Shown here in pieces: positions 53,673-64,000 of a DNA stretch of 64,000 nucleotides (position 1 is the first letter of the stretch; each line of letters starts with the position of its first letter). Under the pieces are notes generated by a model. The model was not told where the DNA came from and searched no databases. It was given only the letters and a program-made list of their open reading frames with translations. Source of the stretch: Diplodia intermedia (Eukaryota > Ascomycota > Dothideomycetes > Botryosphaeriales > Botryosphaeriaceae). Location of the stretch: the NCBI GenBank assembly GCA_021495925.1, contig JAKEKT010000018.1, forward strand, positions 186,001 through 250,000, written 5' to 3'. A program made the position numbers and the translations under genes.

Positions 53673-56648
53673 ATGGACTCGATTCTCATTGTTGGCTGTG
53701 GCGTCTTCGGCCTCTCCACTGGCCTGGCCCTCTCGAAGCGCTATCCCGCCTCGAACATTACGTTTGTCGACAGGCATGAGCCCCCTGTCCCTGACGGTAC
53801 ATCGGTTGGTACGTCATCTATATCTGCAGTCGCTTATTGCAATGCATCACTCTGACCAGGTTGCGCCAGACACAACAAGGGTGATCCGCGCAGATTACCA
53901 CGATGCTGCCTATTCAGAACTCGCCCTGGAGTCCCAGCAACTTATCCAGAAGGACCCGGAACTTGGACCCCACTACTACCGGAGCGGCATGATCTATGCC
54001 CATAGCGGTGCCGGACGCCATGGCTCCAAGGTCTGGGAGAAGGAATATGCTTCAGCCCAGGCGCTGCAGAAGAAGCGTGTCGAGAGCGGTGAATTCTCCG
54101 ACCAGGGCTACCTTCGCCATCTCACCTCCCACGATGCCATCTTCAAGCGTGTCAACGGCCAGGGGTTTGAGCCTCGCTCCGGCGAAAAGCAGTGGAACGA
54201 AGGCTACCTGAACGAGGATGTTGCCTTTGTCAATGCCGAGGAGTGCATGCGCATCTACTACCACAAGTGCCGGAGACAGACGAACACTGCTTTCGTATTT
54301 GGAAACCCTGTCAAGAAGGTCGTCGTCGAAGGCGGCATTGCGAAGGGTGTTGAGCTTGCCGATGGGCAGAAGCTTACCGCTGACCTGGTCATCCTAGCCA
54401 CCGGAGCCTGGACCAATACGCTGCTCGACTTGCGAGACCAGATTGCTTCCACTGGGCACGAGGTGGCTTGGTTGAAACTTTCTCCAGAGATGGAAGAGCG
54501 ATACAAGAACATGCCGGTAGAGCCCCCCCGTCAGACAGAGTGTGCGGAATACTCACTTCCCACAGATCACCACCAACTTCACGACCGGCTTCAACATCTT
54601 CCCTCCCCTGAACGGAGAGATCAAGTGCCTGCGGCGATCGCCTGGCTACACAAACACCAGGACGGCGACCGACTCCGCATCCGGCAAGAGCTTCGAGGTT
54701 TCGGTGCCACCGGACTCGCCCAGCCCCATCCCCGCAGACGCCGAGGCAGGCCTGCGCGCAAATCTCGCCGAGCTGTTCCCTCCACTCGCCGAGCAGCCCT
54801 TCGCCAGGACCAAGCTGTGCTTCTTCACCAACACGCCGACGTCCGATTTCCTGGTTGACAGACACCCGAGCATTCAAAACCTCGCTCTCGTCACCGGCGG
54901 ATCTGCCCATGGCTGGAAGTTCCTCTGCGTCCTGGGAGACCGAGTCGTCGACATGCTTGAGGGGAAGCTGGCCGCCGAGCTGCAAAAGAGGTGGAAGTAC
55001 AAGCAGCCGGAGGACAAGACCCACAACATGGAAGGAGCCCCGAGGGCAGAGGGCGAGAAGCAAGAGCTGAAATATTGCAAGCCCATCGCCATCGTGGGCG
55101 CTGGTGTCTTCGGCCTCTCCACCGCTCTCCATCTGGCCAAGAGCGGGTACAAAGACATAACGTAAGTCCCCTCCGTGAGACGACAGCGTGCCAATTCTCC
55201 CCACCCATCCTAACTCTCCACCACCCCCATTCAGTATCTTCGACTACCAACCCTACGACCAAAACGGCTACTCCACCGCCGCCGGCTGCGACGCCGCCAG
55301 CGCCGACGAGAACAAGATCCTGCGCGCCTCCTACGGCGACCGCAAAATCTACCAAGACCTCGCCTTCGCCGCCATCCCCGTCTGGGAGTCCTGGAACGCC
55401 GCCATCGCCTCTTCCTCGTCATCCACCTCCACCCTCCCCGCCGGCGTCGACGACGGCTCCGCCGTCTGGATCCCCTGCGGCTTCGTCCGCCTCTCGGACC
55501 GCGGCCTGGACGAGCACGAAGCCACGACCCAAGCCAACTTCCCGGCCTCGATCAAGCACACGCAGTACCACATCGCCTCGGCCGCCGACGCCGAGCGCGC
55601 GACGAGTAGTGCCGGCGGCGGCGGCATGCCCGCCTCCAAGCTCGACCCCTTCGGCCGCCGCGCCCGCGGCCTGCCCGTCGACGGCGTCCTCGACGCCACG
55701 GGCGGCTACGTGCTGGCCAGCAAGGCGTGCGCGTGGGCGCTGCACCTGTGCGCGCAAGCCGGCGTGAAGCTGCGCCTCGGTCCCCAGCACCGATTCGTGC
55801 GGCCCCTCACCGCGACGTCGCCCACCACCGGCACACCGTACGTCACCGGCCTCGAGACCGCGGACGGCGCCGCGCACCCCGCGAGCCTGGTCGTCGTGGC
55901 GTGCGGCGGGTGGACGCCGGCGCTGCCGCTGCCCGGCGCCGCCGCCGTCGACGAGCTGCTCGAGACGACGGCGGGCAGCGTGCTGACGGTGCGCATCCCG
56001 CGCGCGGAGCGGCCCGAGCTGTGGGACCGCTTCGCGCCCGACCGCTTCCCCGTGTGGAGCTGGAAGATGGCCGGGTACGGCGGTGCCAATGGCGAGCCGC
56101 GGACGAGCGTGGGCGGCTTGTACGGCTTCCCGCGCACCGCCGACGGCGTCGTCAAGTTTGGCTTCAGGGGCGCCAAGTGGACCAATTATGCGTACGAGAA
56201 GGCCGAGGGCGGCAAGAAGAAGAAGGTGTCGTTCCCGAAGACCGGGGGTGGCGAGGTGCCGGAGAAGGCGATGGAGGTGGTGGAGAAGTTCTGCGAGGAG
56301 AACTTGCCCGAGTTGCTGACGCTGCCGATTGAGACGGCGAGGCTGTGTTGGTATACGGACAGTGTGGATAATGACTTCTTGGTGGACTACGTGCCCGGGA
56401 CCGAGGGGCTGATGGTGTGTAGCGGAGGGAGCGGGCATGGGTTCAAGTTCTTGCCGGTGCTGGGAAGTAAGGTCGTCGAGGTTATTGAGGGGAAGAAAGA
56501 CTCCGAGTACGTCAAGGCTTGGAAGTGGAGGGAAAGGCCGGCTGGTAAAGCGAATGGGCTGGAGGAGGGGCCGAGCGGATGGAGGACGCTGGATAAACAG
56601 CGCATGGTGAAGGGCTGGAAGGACGGAAAGGCGGCTGCGAAGCTCTGA
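53673..56648 (+). CDS. Double-module FAD-dependent amine oxidase: two DAO/sarcosine oxidase-type domains fused in one ORF
   Basis: Four exons (53673-53808, 53870-54516, 54566-55161, 55235-56648) give one 930-residue frame. Module 1 (about 1-404): ILIVGCGVFGLSTGLALSKR, TSVDTTRVIRADYHDAAYSE rebuilt across intron 1, LVILATGAWTN, and KLCFFTNTPTSDFLVDRHPS with the presumed covalent-flavin Cys346. After a 29-residue polar linker, module 2 (about 434-930): IAIVGAGVFGLSTALHLAKS, DENKILRASYGDRKIYQDLA, VVACGGWTPALPL, and RLCWYTDSVDNDFLVDYVPG with Cys831. Each module alone has the length of monomeric sarcosine oxidase or fructosyl amino acid oxidase. Such enzymes oxidise secondary amines to imines, making H2O2. 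No stop separates them; an ATG at 55028 in the linker could be a second start. Module 2 is markedly more GC-rich. Confidence 0.85.
55162..55234 (+). other. Intron inside module 2 start of the double oxidase
   Basis: 73 nt, donor GTAAGT and acceptor TTCAG, placed just after the second dinucleotide-binding motif. If retained, translation stops at once (ACG TAA), giving a 460-residue protein with essentially only module 1. Confidence 0.85.
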
Positions 56649-57045
56649 TCGAAACAGGGTCGGCGCAAGACGTAGATCGTTAAAGCCTTCGTCTGTTAGA
56701 TTGACTTTGTCTTCTTAAAACTGGTGTCTGGACGAACACTTTCACGGCCGATGCAATCCCATTGTAAGACGATGCAAGGGTCCCGTAAATCACCAAAAAT
56801 ACGCATACAAGTCAAATGGAAATGAAATCGTATTGGGGCCTTGCCGTTTTCTCACTAGGAGAACGATGGCTGTGGCATTGAGTGCAGTCTGTAGCACTGA
56901 TAAGCAAGCAGAGGTATCCGTGAACCTGCCATATCCGTCCCTTCCTGTAACACCGTAGTAAAGCAAGTCAGAGACCTAAAACTTTCCAGAGACCTTGCCC
57001 TTGACTTTTTTCTTGCGCCTCCTGATGGTCTATGAGCTTGCCAGT
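56649..57045. other. 3' flanks of convergent genes
   Basis: 397 bp, no gene seen. Confidence 0.45.
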
Positions 57046-58099
57046 TTAGTCAAACAAGCCAGCGAGGTCGCCGGAGTCGGCGACAGACTCCACAGTCGGA
57101 GCCTGGTAGTTGGCGCCGCCCGCAGGGACCGGAGCCGGAGACTGAGTAACAGGAGCGGCCGTGACAGTAACAACACGGGAAGTACGAGCTTCAGCTCCAC
57201 GGTAGGTAAGAACAGGCCTGTTGGAGTTGTTGACAAGATGAGTCTTGCCATTGGCACCCGGGATCAGGAAGCCGAAACGCGGAATGTTCTCCCTCTGGCC
57301 ACAGACCTTGGATGAAATAACATGAGCGATTGGCTTCGAGGCGCGCTCCTCATCAGTGATCTCGTGAGCAACGAGAACCTTGGGCGTGCGGGGAGTTGTC
57401 GGGAAGGGTACACCGCCGACGTGGTTGGCAAGGGCGACCCTCTGGCTGTCACGAAGCTCGACGCGGTGGATAGCAGGGTCAGCCTGGCTAAACGGACCAG
57501 TGGGCTCCTGGAGAGTGTTGGCCTGCTTGGGATTGCCCTGCCTGCAAGTTAGGTTCAAGCCTTGGCTGTCTTTGGGAAAGGTGAAATGGAAGTGAGGTTA
57601 TGAACAATACCGAAGGAAGATTGGCATTAGAGTTGACAGCGTTGGCAAGCAGGCTAGTCGTCTGGCCGCCACGGACAAGATGGAGGTCGTACTTCCACTT
57701 CCCATCTTCAGTCGTAACAAAGCCCTGCTTCTGAGCGTTGTCGACCTTTGCCATGAGAGACTTGTAGGCCTGTTGGGCACCAGGGTCGGCGTGCTCAAAC
57801 TGATCTTTGACATTGGTACGGCGACCGGAGCTGTGCTTGTCCAGCTTACGCATGCCGACGTCGGAGGAGTCGTCAATCATGCTGCCAGGGCTCACCTGAG
57901 GGCGCGACAGGGTGTAAGTCTTTGGACCCTCAGCGTCGGCAACGTAGGCAGCAGGAGCCTGGGGCTGCTGGCGGCTGTTCAGCTCCAGCAGAGCACTGGG
58001 GTCCTTGGCCATGGCACCGGCGCGTCCAGTTGTGCAGCCGCGCGGGAGGATGACAAAGTCGTCCGAGTCGTCGATAAAGCTCATGGGGTGAGGCGCCAT
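57046..58099 (-). CDS. Uncharacterised fungal protein, 326 aa
   Basis: Two exons (57611-58099 and 57046-57537) give 326 residues from the first in-frame ATG at 58099 (MAPHPMSFIDDSDDFVILPR). I do not recognise a family. It is hydrophilic with no membrane segment. A helical stretch FEHADPGAQQAYKSLMAKVD is followed by FVTTEDGKWKYDLHLVRGGQ. The second half has FPTTPRTPKVLVAHEITDEE and RENIPRFGFLIPGANGKTHL, then an Ala/Pro/Val-rich tail ending GDLAGLFD. The intron acceptor is doubled (GCAGGCAG); only the second keeps the frame. Confidence 0.78.
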
Positions 58100-58660
58100 G
58101 GTGGCAAGAAAGAACGACTGGTGGCTGGCTCGAAGGGGGAAAACGACGGGCTTGGACGCAAATACGTCGAAAGAAAGGCGAGGATGGGTGCGGAGGAAGA
58201 GAGGGAAAGAGAAGGAAGTTGCAAGGGCAGTGATAGAAATAGGCAAGCACTGGACCCTGAAAACCCACCCTCACCTGCGTCGCTGCTTGCGCTCGGCGGC
58301 GCACGCCCATTAGCTGCCGCTCAAGTGCCGCTCTTGCGCAATTGAGATGCATCAAAGTAATTCGAGGGACCAACTGCGGTCTGGCTCTGTTCAAGCAGCC
58401 GCGTGCACTCTTGCATCGAGCGCGAGCATTGACATGACTGGAAAGAGTTCTTGCTCTTTACGCCCACTCGGGTCCTTGCGCCTTCGCTAGTGGTCACCAC
58501 ACCACAGCCGACGGCCGCTCACGCCGACGGCCAATGTCCGCTTACCAGTGCTTTCAGGATGGAAATGGGTATAAGTTACATCTCTACCAACCGCTTCCGG
58601 GATACAAGAGTCCACCCAAAATGAAAGACCTTACACAGTCGCCCGTGCAATCCAGTAGCC
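58100..58660. other. Promoter of the 326-aa gene and 3' flank of CoA kinase gene
   Basis: 561 bp, no gene supported. Confidence 0.45.
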
Positions 58661-59494
58661 TCACAGCTTGGCCTTCTCTTGCGCTTTCTCATGCTCCCAC
58701 TGCAGCTGTACACGCCGCATCTTCCAGAAGCTCCAGAAAGCAGTCAGGGCAGCAACCGGCGGGCAGAACAGCTGAAGCCACGCCCACCATTGCGGACTGC
58801 GGCTTTTCATATCGGCCATGGCCTTCGAGACTTGCTGCTCAAGCGCCTCTCTGTCGCCGTCGTTCCAGACGACAGCACTGGCACGCTCTCCCCTTCTCTG
58901 CGCCCTTTCGGCCTTCTCCCTGCTGTCGCCTTGGCTCAGCACTCTGTTCTTCGCATCCTCGTCGCTCAGATGTGGGTCCCTAGCCCTCAGCCTCTGCATC
59001 TGGATTTCCGGATCCTTGACGGCAACGACCATGATAGAGCCGCAGTACCTCTCCCATCCGCTTTCAAATAGCAACGGGATGTCCAGCACCACCGCCCAAT
59101 GGCCGCGCAGGTAAGCCCACAGCATTTGCTTGTACATCTCGCGCCGCACGGCGGGGTGCACAATGCCGTTCAACACCTTGCGATCACGCCCATGGTCGTC
59201 GCCAGCGCCAAAGACGCGCCTCCCCAGCGCTGGCCGGTTTAGAGGACGTCCTTTGCCTGTCGGGCCATCTTCGTTGCCACCGCAGAGAGGATCAGAGGCG
59301 GGCAGCAGCAAATCGGGGGTGGTGGGGCCAAAGTAGTCGACAATGGCGCGGTAGCCCGGCGTACCCGGTTCGACGACTTTGCGGGCAACGACGTCGGCGT
59401 CGATGATGGGGAGATTGTAGGGCGGGCTGCGCAGCAGGTTCGACACGGTGGATTTACCGGTCGCGATGGATCCGGTCAGACCCAGGAGAAGCAT
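58661..59494 (-). CDS. CAB5: Dephospho-CoA kinase (CoaE/Cab5) with C-terminal membrane segment
   Basis: Final step of coenzyme A synthesis: ATP-dependent phosphorylation of dephospho-CoA. Single exon, 277 residues, start at 59494 (MLLLGLTGSIATGKSTVSNL), whose GSIATGKST is the P-loop. Other family signatures: IIDADVVARKVVEPGTPGY, KVLNGIVHPAVRREM, VVLDIPLLFESGWERYC, VVAVKDPEIQMQRLRARDPH and LSDEDAKNRVLSQ. A hydrophobic C-terminal segment (about 240-260, WWAWLQLFCPPVAALTAFWS) likely anchors it to a membrane, as in other fungal homologues. A 21-bp-scale loop near residues 70-90 (GGNEDGPTGKGRPLNRPALG) is longer than in bacterial CoaE. Divergent from POM34. Confidence 0.93.
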   Translation of the reverse strand: MLLLGLTGSIATGKSTVSNLLRSPPYNLPIIDADVVARKVVEPGTPGYRAIVDYFGPTTPDLLLPASDPLCGGNEDGPTGKGRPLNRPALGRRVFGAGDDHGRDRKVLNGIVHPAVRREMYKQMLWAYLRGHWAVVLDIPLLFESGWERYCGSIMVVAVKDPEIQMQRLRARDPHLSDEDAKNRVLSQGDSREKAERAQRRGERASAVVWNDGDREALEQQVSKAMADMKSRSPQWWAWLQLFCPPVAALTAFWSFWKMRRVQLQWEHEKAQEKAKL

Positions 59495-60020
59495 GGCGGG
59501 GTGGTTGATTGTGGGAGGATTGTTCAGGCGCAAAGAGTTGTTCGGTGATGCGGGCGGGAGCTTGGGCGCGGCAGTGGGGTGAGGCCACAGAGCCGAGGCG
59601 CCGCAATGACGACCGATGCGCTCCAGCACCGGATGACGGTGGCCAATGGATCAGAAACTCACTGGGAAGCTGAAGAGAGCTCGTCGCTCCAGGCGCACAC
59701 GTCGGCTTTGCTCGCAGCTCAGGCGCCGAAGGCCGTGGAGATGGCGATGAGAGTGCGCATGAAGTTGGCGGGCTGACTCGCTCCGAGTGGGCTGCGCAGC
59801 GACAGGGATCTGCCGTCACCAAAACAAAGGTCAACACCGGCCGCCGCCAGTTCCACTGCACCGCGCGCCTTTCTCGACTCCGGCGCCCACGACCGCGTGG
59901 TGACAGCCACGCCCAACACCACTGACCGCTAACCCACAGCTGTAGCGCCTTCGCCCCGACCGACCTTCGCATCCACAACACCATTGTTCCACCCTCGCCC
60001 GCTTGCGAAAAATCAACGCC
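59495..60020. promoter_or_regulatory. Divergent promoter, CAB5 / POM34
   Basis: 526 bp between start codons; GC-rich, no distinct motif. Confidence 0.45.
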
Positions 60021-60898
60021 ATGTCCGCGCCTGTCACCCCCGCAAGCTCGACCATTGCTGTCGCCGGCTCCGCCCCTGGCACAGGCACCTGGCGCCACCC
60101 TCAATTCGAGGAGATCACTCGGCGCCAGAACGCGAGTGCCTTCGGCGAGGACCAGGCCAAGAGCCTCTTCTCCACCGCATGCCTCTTCTTCCTGACCTTT
60201 GCCGTCACCGCCTTCACACCCGCTTGGTTCGCCGACTCGTGAGCATGCTCCGTCTCAACCGACATGTATGCGCAGCAGAAGCTAACGTACGAATCCCGCA
60301 TTCCAGAGCAATCGCAAACGTCCCCTTGCTCAGCATCAGATACCTCATCTGGCTCGCCCGCGTCGTGCTCGTCATCAACGGTTCCATCACGCTCCTGCCT
60401 TTGTTCCGCACCCAAGATGAAGTTGCCGACATCCCGCTAAGCGCCTCGCAGCGCGCTCTTCTCGGCCTAGACCCAAGGGTGTCCACCCCAGGAGGCTCGA
60501 TTGTGACGCCACCGCGTTATGCCCGCTCTGCGACGCCGCGCAGCGGCGACAGGCTACTGCAGACGGGATCCCCGAACTACGGCAGCCCGTTCAACTCCAG
60601 CATTGGCTTCCGCGAAACTTCAAGCCCCTTCAGCCCCATCACGAGTCCCTTGCTGCAAAAGGCCGTCAGTGGAAGGAGGAGGAACAGTCTCTCGAGCTCT
60701 CAGTCAGCGGCTGTCAGTGGGCGAGAGCTGTATGACAGCCTGGGCAAAGACACGGGCAAGGACAGCCTGCTAATTCCTGGCACACCTACTCCTATCGGTG
60801 GTGGAAAGGGCCCTTCGGTTGCTCTGACGAGCCGCTGGCTGTACGAGAGGAACCGGAGAAGCTCGGGCCACGGAAGCCCTGGAAGAGTCTATGGGTGA
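60021..60898 (+). CDS. POM34: Nuclear pore membrane protein POM34 (NPCC family)
   Basis: Integral pore-membrane nucleoporin that helps anchor the NPC. Two exons (60021-60238 and 60307-60898) give 269 residues. The N-terminus (MSAPVTPASSTIAVAGSAPG) is followed by TGTWRHPQFEEITRRQNASA, then two membrane helices: SLFSTACLFFLTFAVTAFTP (about 48-68) and LSIRYLIWLARVVLVINGSI (about 80-100). The conserved ADIPLSASQRALLGLDP and TPGGSIVTPPRYARS come next, then a Ser/Gly/Pro-rich disordered tail with ALTSRWLYERNRRSSG. The order matches fungal Pom34 proteins as I recall them. Confidence 0.87.
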
Positions 60899-61832
60899 AG
60901 TGAACGACGAGAATGTTGCTTTTGATGAAGATTGGTTGCAAAGAGAGCAGCGCAGGATACCCAAGGGAGGTGGAATTGCTCGGAATGCCTCCATTGTACG
61001 TAACCAGCTCCAGGCGCATTGGGCAACGGAACGGTCATTTTCAGGTGTTATTTCATGTTGGGAGGAGTAGAGGATTGGTCACAAGTAAGCCCCGATTCAC
61101 CCAGTCGTCTGCATATTCAGAGTCAGCAATCATTCCGATAGTAGAATCGCATAGTTCTCTTTCAACTTGGCCAAGCGGGATGGGAACTGGCAGGCCCGGG
61201 AACTTCCCCAGATATCAGTGTCGGGGATGCGGGCAGCGTCGTCTGATTGGCCGTGTGCTCACCTCTCTTATCTGCAGGCAACTCACTCTCCACGGTCGGC
61301 CCAAGAGATCAATAATGCGACTAACAAATCGGCTGATGGCTGCGAGCTACCTTTCAGCCTTTCAGCCCTTCGCTGGAAATAACGTCACGTTCCGATATGC
61401 CGGTGGTTCACGACTCAGCCGCAATCAACCACGCGATGCAAGATAGATAAGGACGCGGCCATGTCTGGACTCCCCTCTGGAATGCGGCTCATGGATTGCC
61501 CCACGTACATTTTCTCCCGATTACCCGGGGTCTGCATTTCGCGCCCTGGAGCCATTGGCTGTCAGCAAGGCGATGATGCATGTTTCGGGCAAGCCGCTGA
61601 CTTAGCGGCACGCCCCATCTTTCGGGCTTCCTTATCGCTATCGCATCGCAGCTGTCGCCCGGCGTGATACGGGATGGTGCGGCCAATGCAGGCCATGCAT
61701 GCAGAGCGACAAGGGTAGCACGAGTAGCACAAGTCCCGAATTATAACAAGCCTACCCGTCCCCACGAAACCCCGTCATCTTCGAGACCTTCCCGTCTTTC
61801 CCGGCTTTATCCCTTCGATATAGTTCGGCACA
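60899..61832. other. Intergenic, 0.9 kb, promoter of NCS1 permease gene
   Basis: No gene supported on either strand; short frames only. Confidence 0.45.
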
Positions 61833-63823
61833 ATGGGCTTCAAGCTCCGGCGACCGAAGCTCCACGTTGAGCAGGCCAAGTCTCAGTTTGCCGAGGGCAG
61901 CGCGAGGTGGTAAGTCTGAGCGGCCCTGTAGCTTTGTGTGCGCTAGAAATCCAGCTGACTTCTCTTTTTTTTTTGGTGTAGGACCAATGTCGACCTCGAC
62001 CCCGTCCCCAAACACTCCCGCAAATGGGGCGTCACCTCCTTTGTCGCATATTGGATATCAGACGCTTTCAAGTACGTATGCGTCGAGGCGTTGGAAAGCG
62101 ACAAGAAGTGCAAAAATTGACTGGCTCTGAGCGCAGCGCGGCGACTTGGGAGTTCGCATCCTCCATCATTGCTGTCGGCCTCACATGGTAAGCCTTACCC
62201 CAGCCACAGTGGCTACAAGTTTTACTCTCCTCAAGCTGTCTTGAAGGGATATTGCACCTAGGAGCACAAGATTGGCTGACACGACTTCCCAGGCGTGAAT
62301 CTCTCGGGATCGTTGCCTTGGCATTTTTCATCATTTCGTGGGTCATTGCCCTCAATGGCGCAACAGGCGTAATCTGTACGGAACCTCCCTATGAAGCTTG
62401 CAACCCGAGCAAGGACGGCTGATGCTTCGCCCAGATCATGCTCCCTTTCCCGTCCTCGCACGCGCTAGTTGGGGCTTCTGGGGCTCCTACATTGCAATCA
62501 TCTCCAGAGTCATCCTTGCAATCTTCTGGTTCGCCATCCAGACAATGAACGGAGCAAATACGGTCAGAGTAATGTAAGCATTCCCGCAAGAGTATATTGA
62601 GCGTCGCTAAAGCCTGCAGGCTCGGCGCAATCTGGCCATCCTTCCTCACCCTCCCGAACCACATCCCTGCCGACGAGGGCATCGAGACAAACACAATGAT
62701 TGCCTTCTTCATATTCTGGCTGCTCCAGATCCCCTTCCTGTACATGCACCCCAACAACCTGCGCTGGCTCTTCATGGCCAAGTCCATCATCGTGCCCGCC
62801 GCCTTCATCGCCATCCTGATCTGGGCTTTCGTCTCGACCAAAGGCACGGACATCTGGGACCAGAAACCGACCATCCACGGCGCCGCCTACTCGTGGGCCT
62901 TCCTGGCCAACCTCACGTCCGTCATCGGCAACTACGCCACGCTCTCGGTCAACCAGGCCGACTTCTCGCGCTACTCGCGCGTGTCGGTCAAGTGGCAGCT
63001 GCTGTACGTGCCCATGCTGCCCGTCGTCTTCACCTTCATCGCCTTCATCGGCATCGCCGCGTCGGCGGCCGGCTCGGCAAAGTACGGGGGCGAGTACCTG
63101 TGGGACCCGATGGCGCTCGTGGCCATGTGGCCGAACCGGGCGTGCCGCTTCTTCGCGGCCTTCGCCTTCGCGCTGGCCGCGCTCGGCGTCAACATCAGCG
63201 CCAACTCGCTGTCGGCCGCCAACGACCTGACGGCGCTGTTCCCGCGCTTCGTCAACATCCGCCGCGGCCAGCTGGCGTGCGCGGTCCTGGCCTGGGCGCT
63301 CGTGCCGTGGAAGATCCTGGCCAGCGCGGGCAGCTTCCTCAACTTCATGAGCGCCTACGCCGTCTTCCTCGGCCCCATCGCCGCCATCATGCTGTTCGAC
63401 TTCTGGGTCGTGCACGCGCGCAAGTACGACACGCGCGCGCTGTACGAGCCGCACGGCATCTACCGGTACAGCGCCGGCGTCAACTGGCGCGCCGTCGTCG
63501 CGTTCCTGGTCGGCGTCGCGCCCAACTTGCCCGGCTTCATCAACAGCATCAACACGAGCATCGAGGTCGGTGTCGGCGCGCGCCCGTATCAGTTCGGATG
63601 GCTGTTGGGGTTCGTGGGCACGAGCGTGACGTACTTGGCGCTGGAGTATGCGTTTGTGCCGAGGGAGACGATGATCGAGAGGGCGGTGCTGCCGGATGAG
63701 GTGTACGAGGCCATGGGCCTCTATGACGGGTCGGAGATCGAGGGCGTGCCGGTCGGGGACGGCGAGGAGGTTGTGACGGTAGAAAAGAAGGGGTTGAAGG
63801 GTTTGGCGGATCGTATCTTGTAG
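61833..63823 (+). CDS. NCS1-family nucleobase/allantoin permease (Fur/Dal4-like)
   Basis: Twelve-helix proton symporter for purines, pyrimidines, allantoin or related compounds. Six exons (61833-61909, 61982-62071, 62137-62187, about 62293-62375, 62435-62573, 62620-63823) give about 547 residues. The start MGFKLRRPKLHVEQAKSQFA leads to WTNVDLDPVPKHSRKWGVTS and FVAYWISDAFN/AATWEFASSI, the helix-1 signature. The next short exons rebuild YHAPFPVLARASWGFWGSY and MNGANTVRVM/LGAIWPSFLT. Later GNYATLSVNQADFSRYSR and NISANSLSAANDLTALFPRF are diagnostic of the Fur branch, and MLFDFWVVHARKYDTRALYE follows. Substrate not decidable. Confidence 0.92.
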
Positions 63824-64000
63824 GACTCCATCCTGCTCGACCCCTTTTCGCGGCAGTACTTCGAGCAATGGTTGGGACAGACGTATGCATCTGCGTCCGG
63901 ACTTCGCCTTCAATTCTCCCGCGCTCGTTGATTAATATATGCGTCCATATCTCCCGTCCGCCCTCGACATTTCTACGGCTACTTCCTCCCCATCAAATTG

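Noticed and set aside
55419..56438. 339-codon minus-strand frame
   Set aside because: Antisense to module 2 of the double oxidase, which has clear protein motifs on the plus strand.
62564..63913. 449-codon minus-strand frame
   Set aside because: Antisense to the last exon of the NCS1 permease; extreme Arg/Asp/Val/Gly content typical of a reverse-strand reading of GC-rich coding DNA.
1..64000. tRNA genes
   Set aside because: I scanned by eye for the B-box word GGTTCGAnTCC; the near matches (for example around 35390) lie in coding sequence and have no cloverleaf context. A covariance-model scan would settle it.

Overview
The window is nuclear DNA of a filamentous ascomycete (Pezizomycotina, possibly Dothideomycetes; the class is an inference). 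Evidence: densely packed genes on both strands, many short (about 50-75 nt) GT-AG introns with CTAAC/CTGAC-like branch points, GC-rich coding sequence, and proteins of typical fungal families. I reconstructed 27 protein-coding genes, most as spliced models whose exon lengths sum to whole codons. I saw no tRNA, rRNA, CRISPR array or recognisable transposase.

Left and centre (1-43 kb) are mostly housekeeping genes: a sugar transporter cut by the window edge (minus), the spliceosome factor YJU2/CWF16 (minus, with a GC-AG intron), the APC/C subunit CDC16/CUT9 (plus), an uncharacterised fungal protein, a p24/EMP24 cargo protein, a USP7-type deubiquitinase (minus) divergent from a mitochondrial PDH/BCKDH-type kinase (plus), another uncharacterised protein, a tandem pair of RING proteins behind a duplicated 171-bp element with an inverted repeat, a secreted GH1 beta-glucosidase, a SET/NAP1 histone chaperone, mitochondrial ribosomal protein bL19m, an NmrA-like protein, cytosolic asparaginase with ankyrin repeats, an extended Pmp3-like protein, a GID7/WDR26-like CTLH-WD40 protein, a DUF3292-like membrane protein, a small membrane protein and a nucleotidyltransferase-like protein.

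From 43.7 to 56.7 kb lies a compact accessory block that looks like a catabolic or specialised-metabolism cluster: TauD-type Fe(II)/2-oxoglutarate dioxygenase, FMO-type flavin monooxygenase, two anion:cation-symporter MFS transporters facing each other, and a 930-residue protein made of TWO complete FAD-dependent amine oxidase (DAO/sarcosine oxidase-type) modules in one reading frame. An AT-rich gene-free stretch lies to its left. The transporter/oxidase divergent promoter holds five HGATAR motifs, consistent with nitrogen (AreA-type) control. The double oxidase is the most unusual thing in the window.

The right end (57-64 kb) returns to housekeeping: an uncharacterised protein, dephospho-CoA kinase (CAB5), the pore-membrane nucleoporin POM34, and an NCS1-family nucleobase/allantoin permease with six exons.
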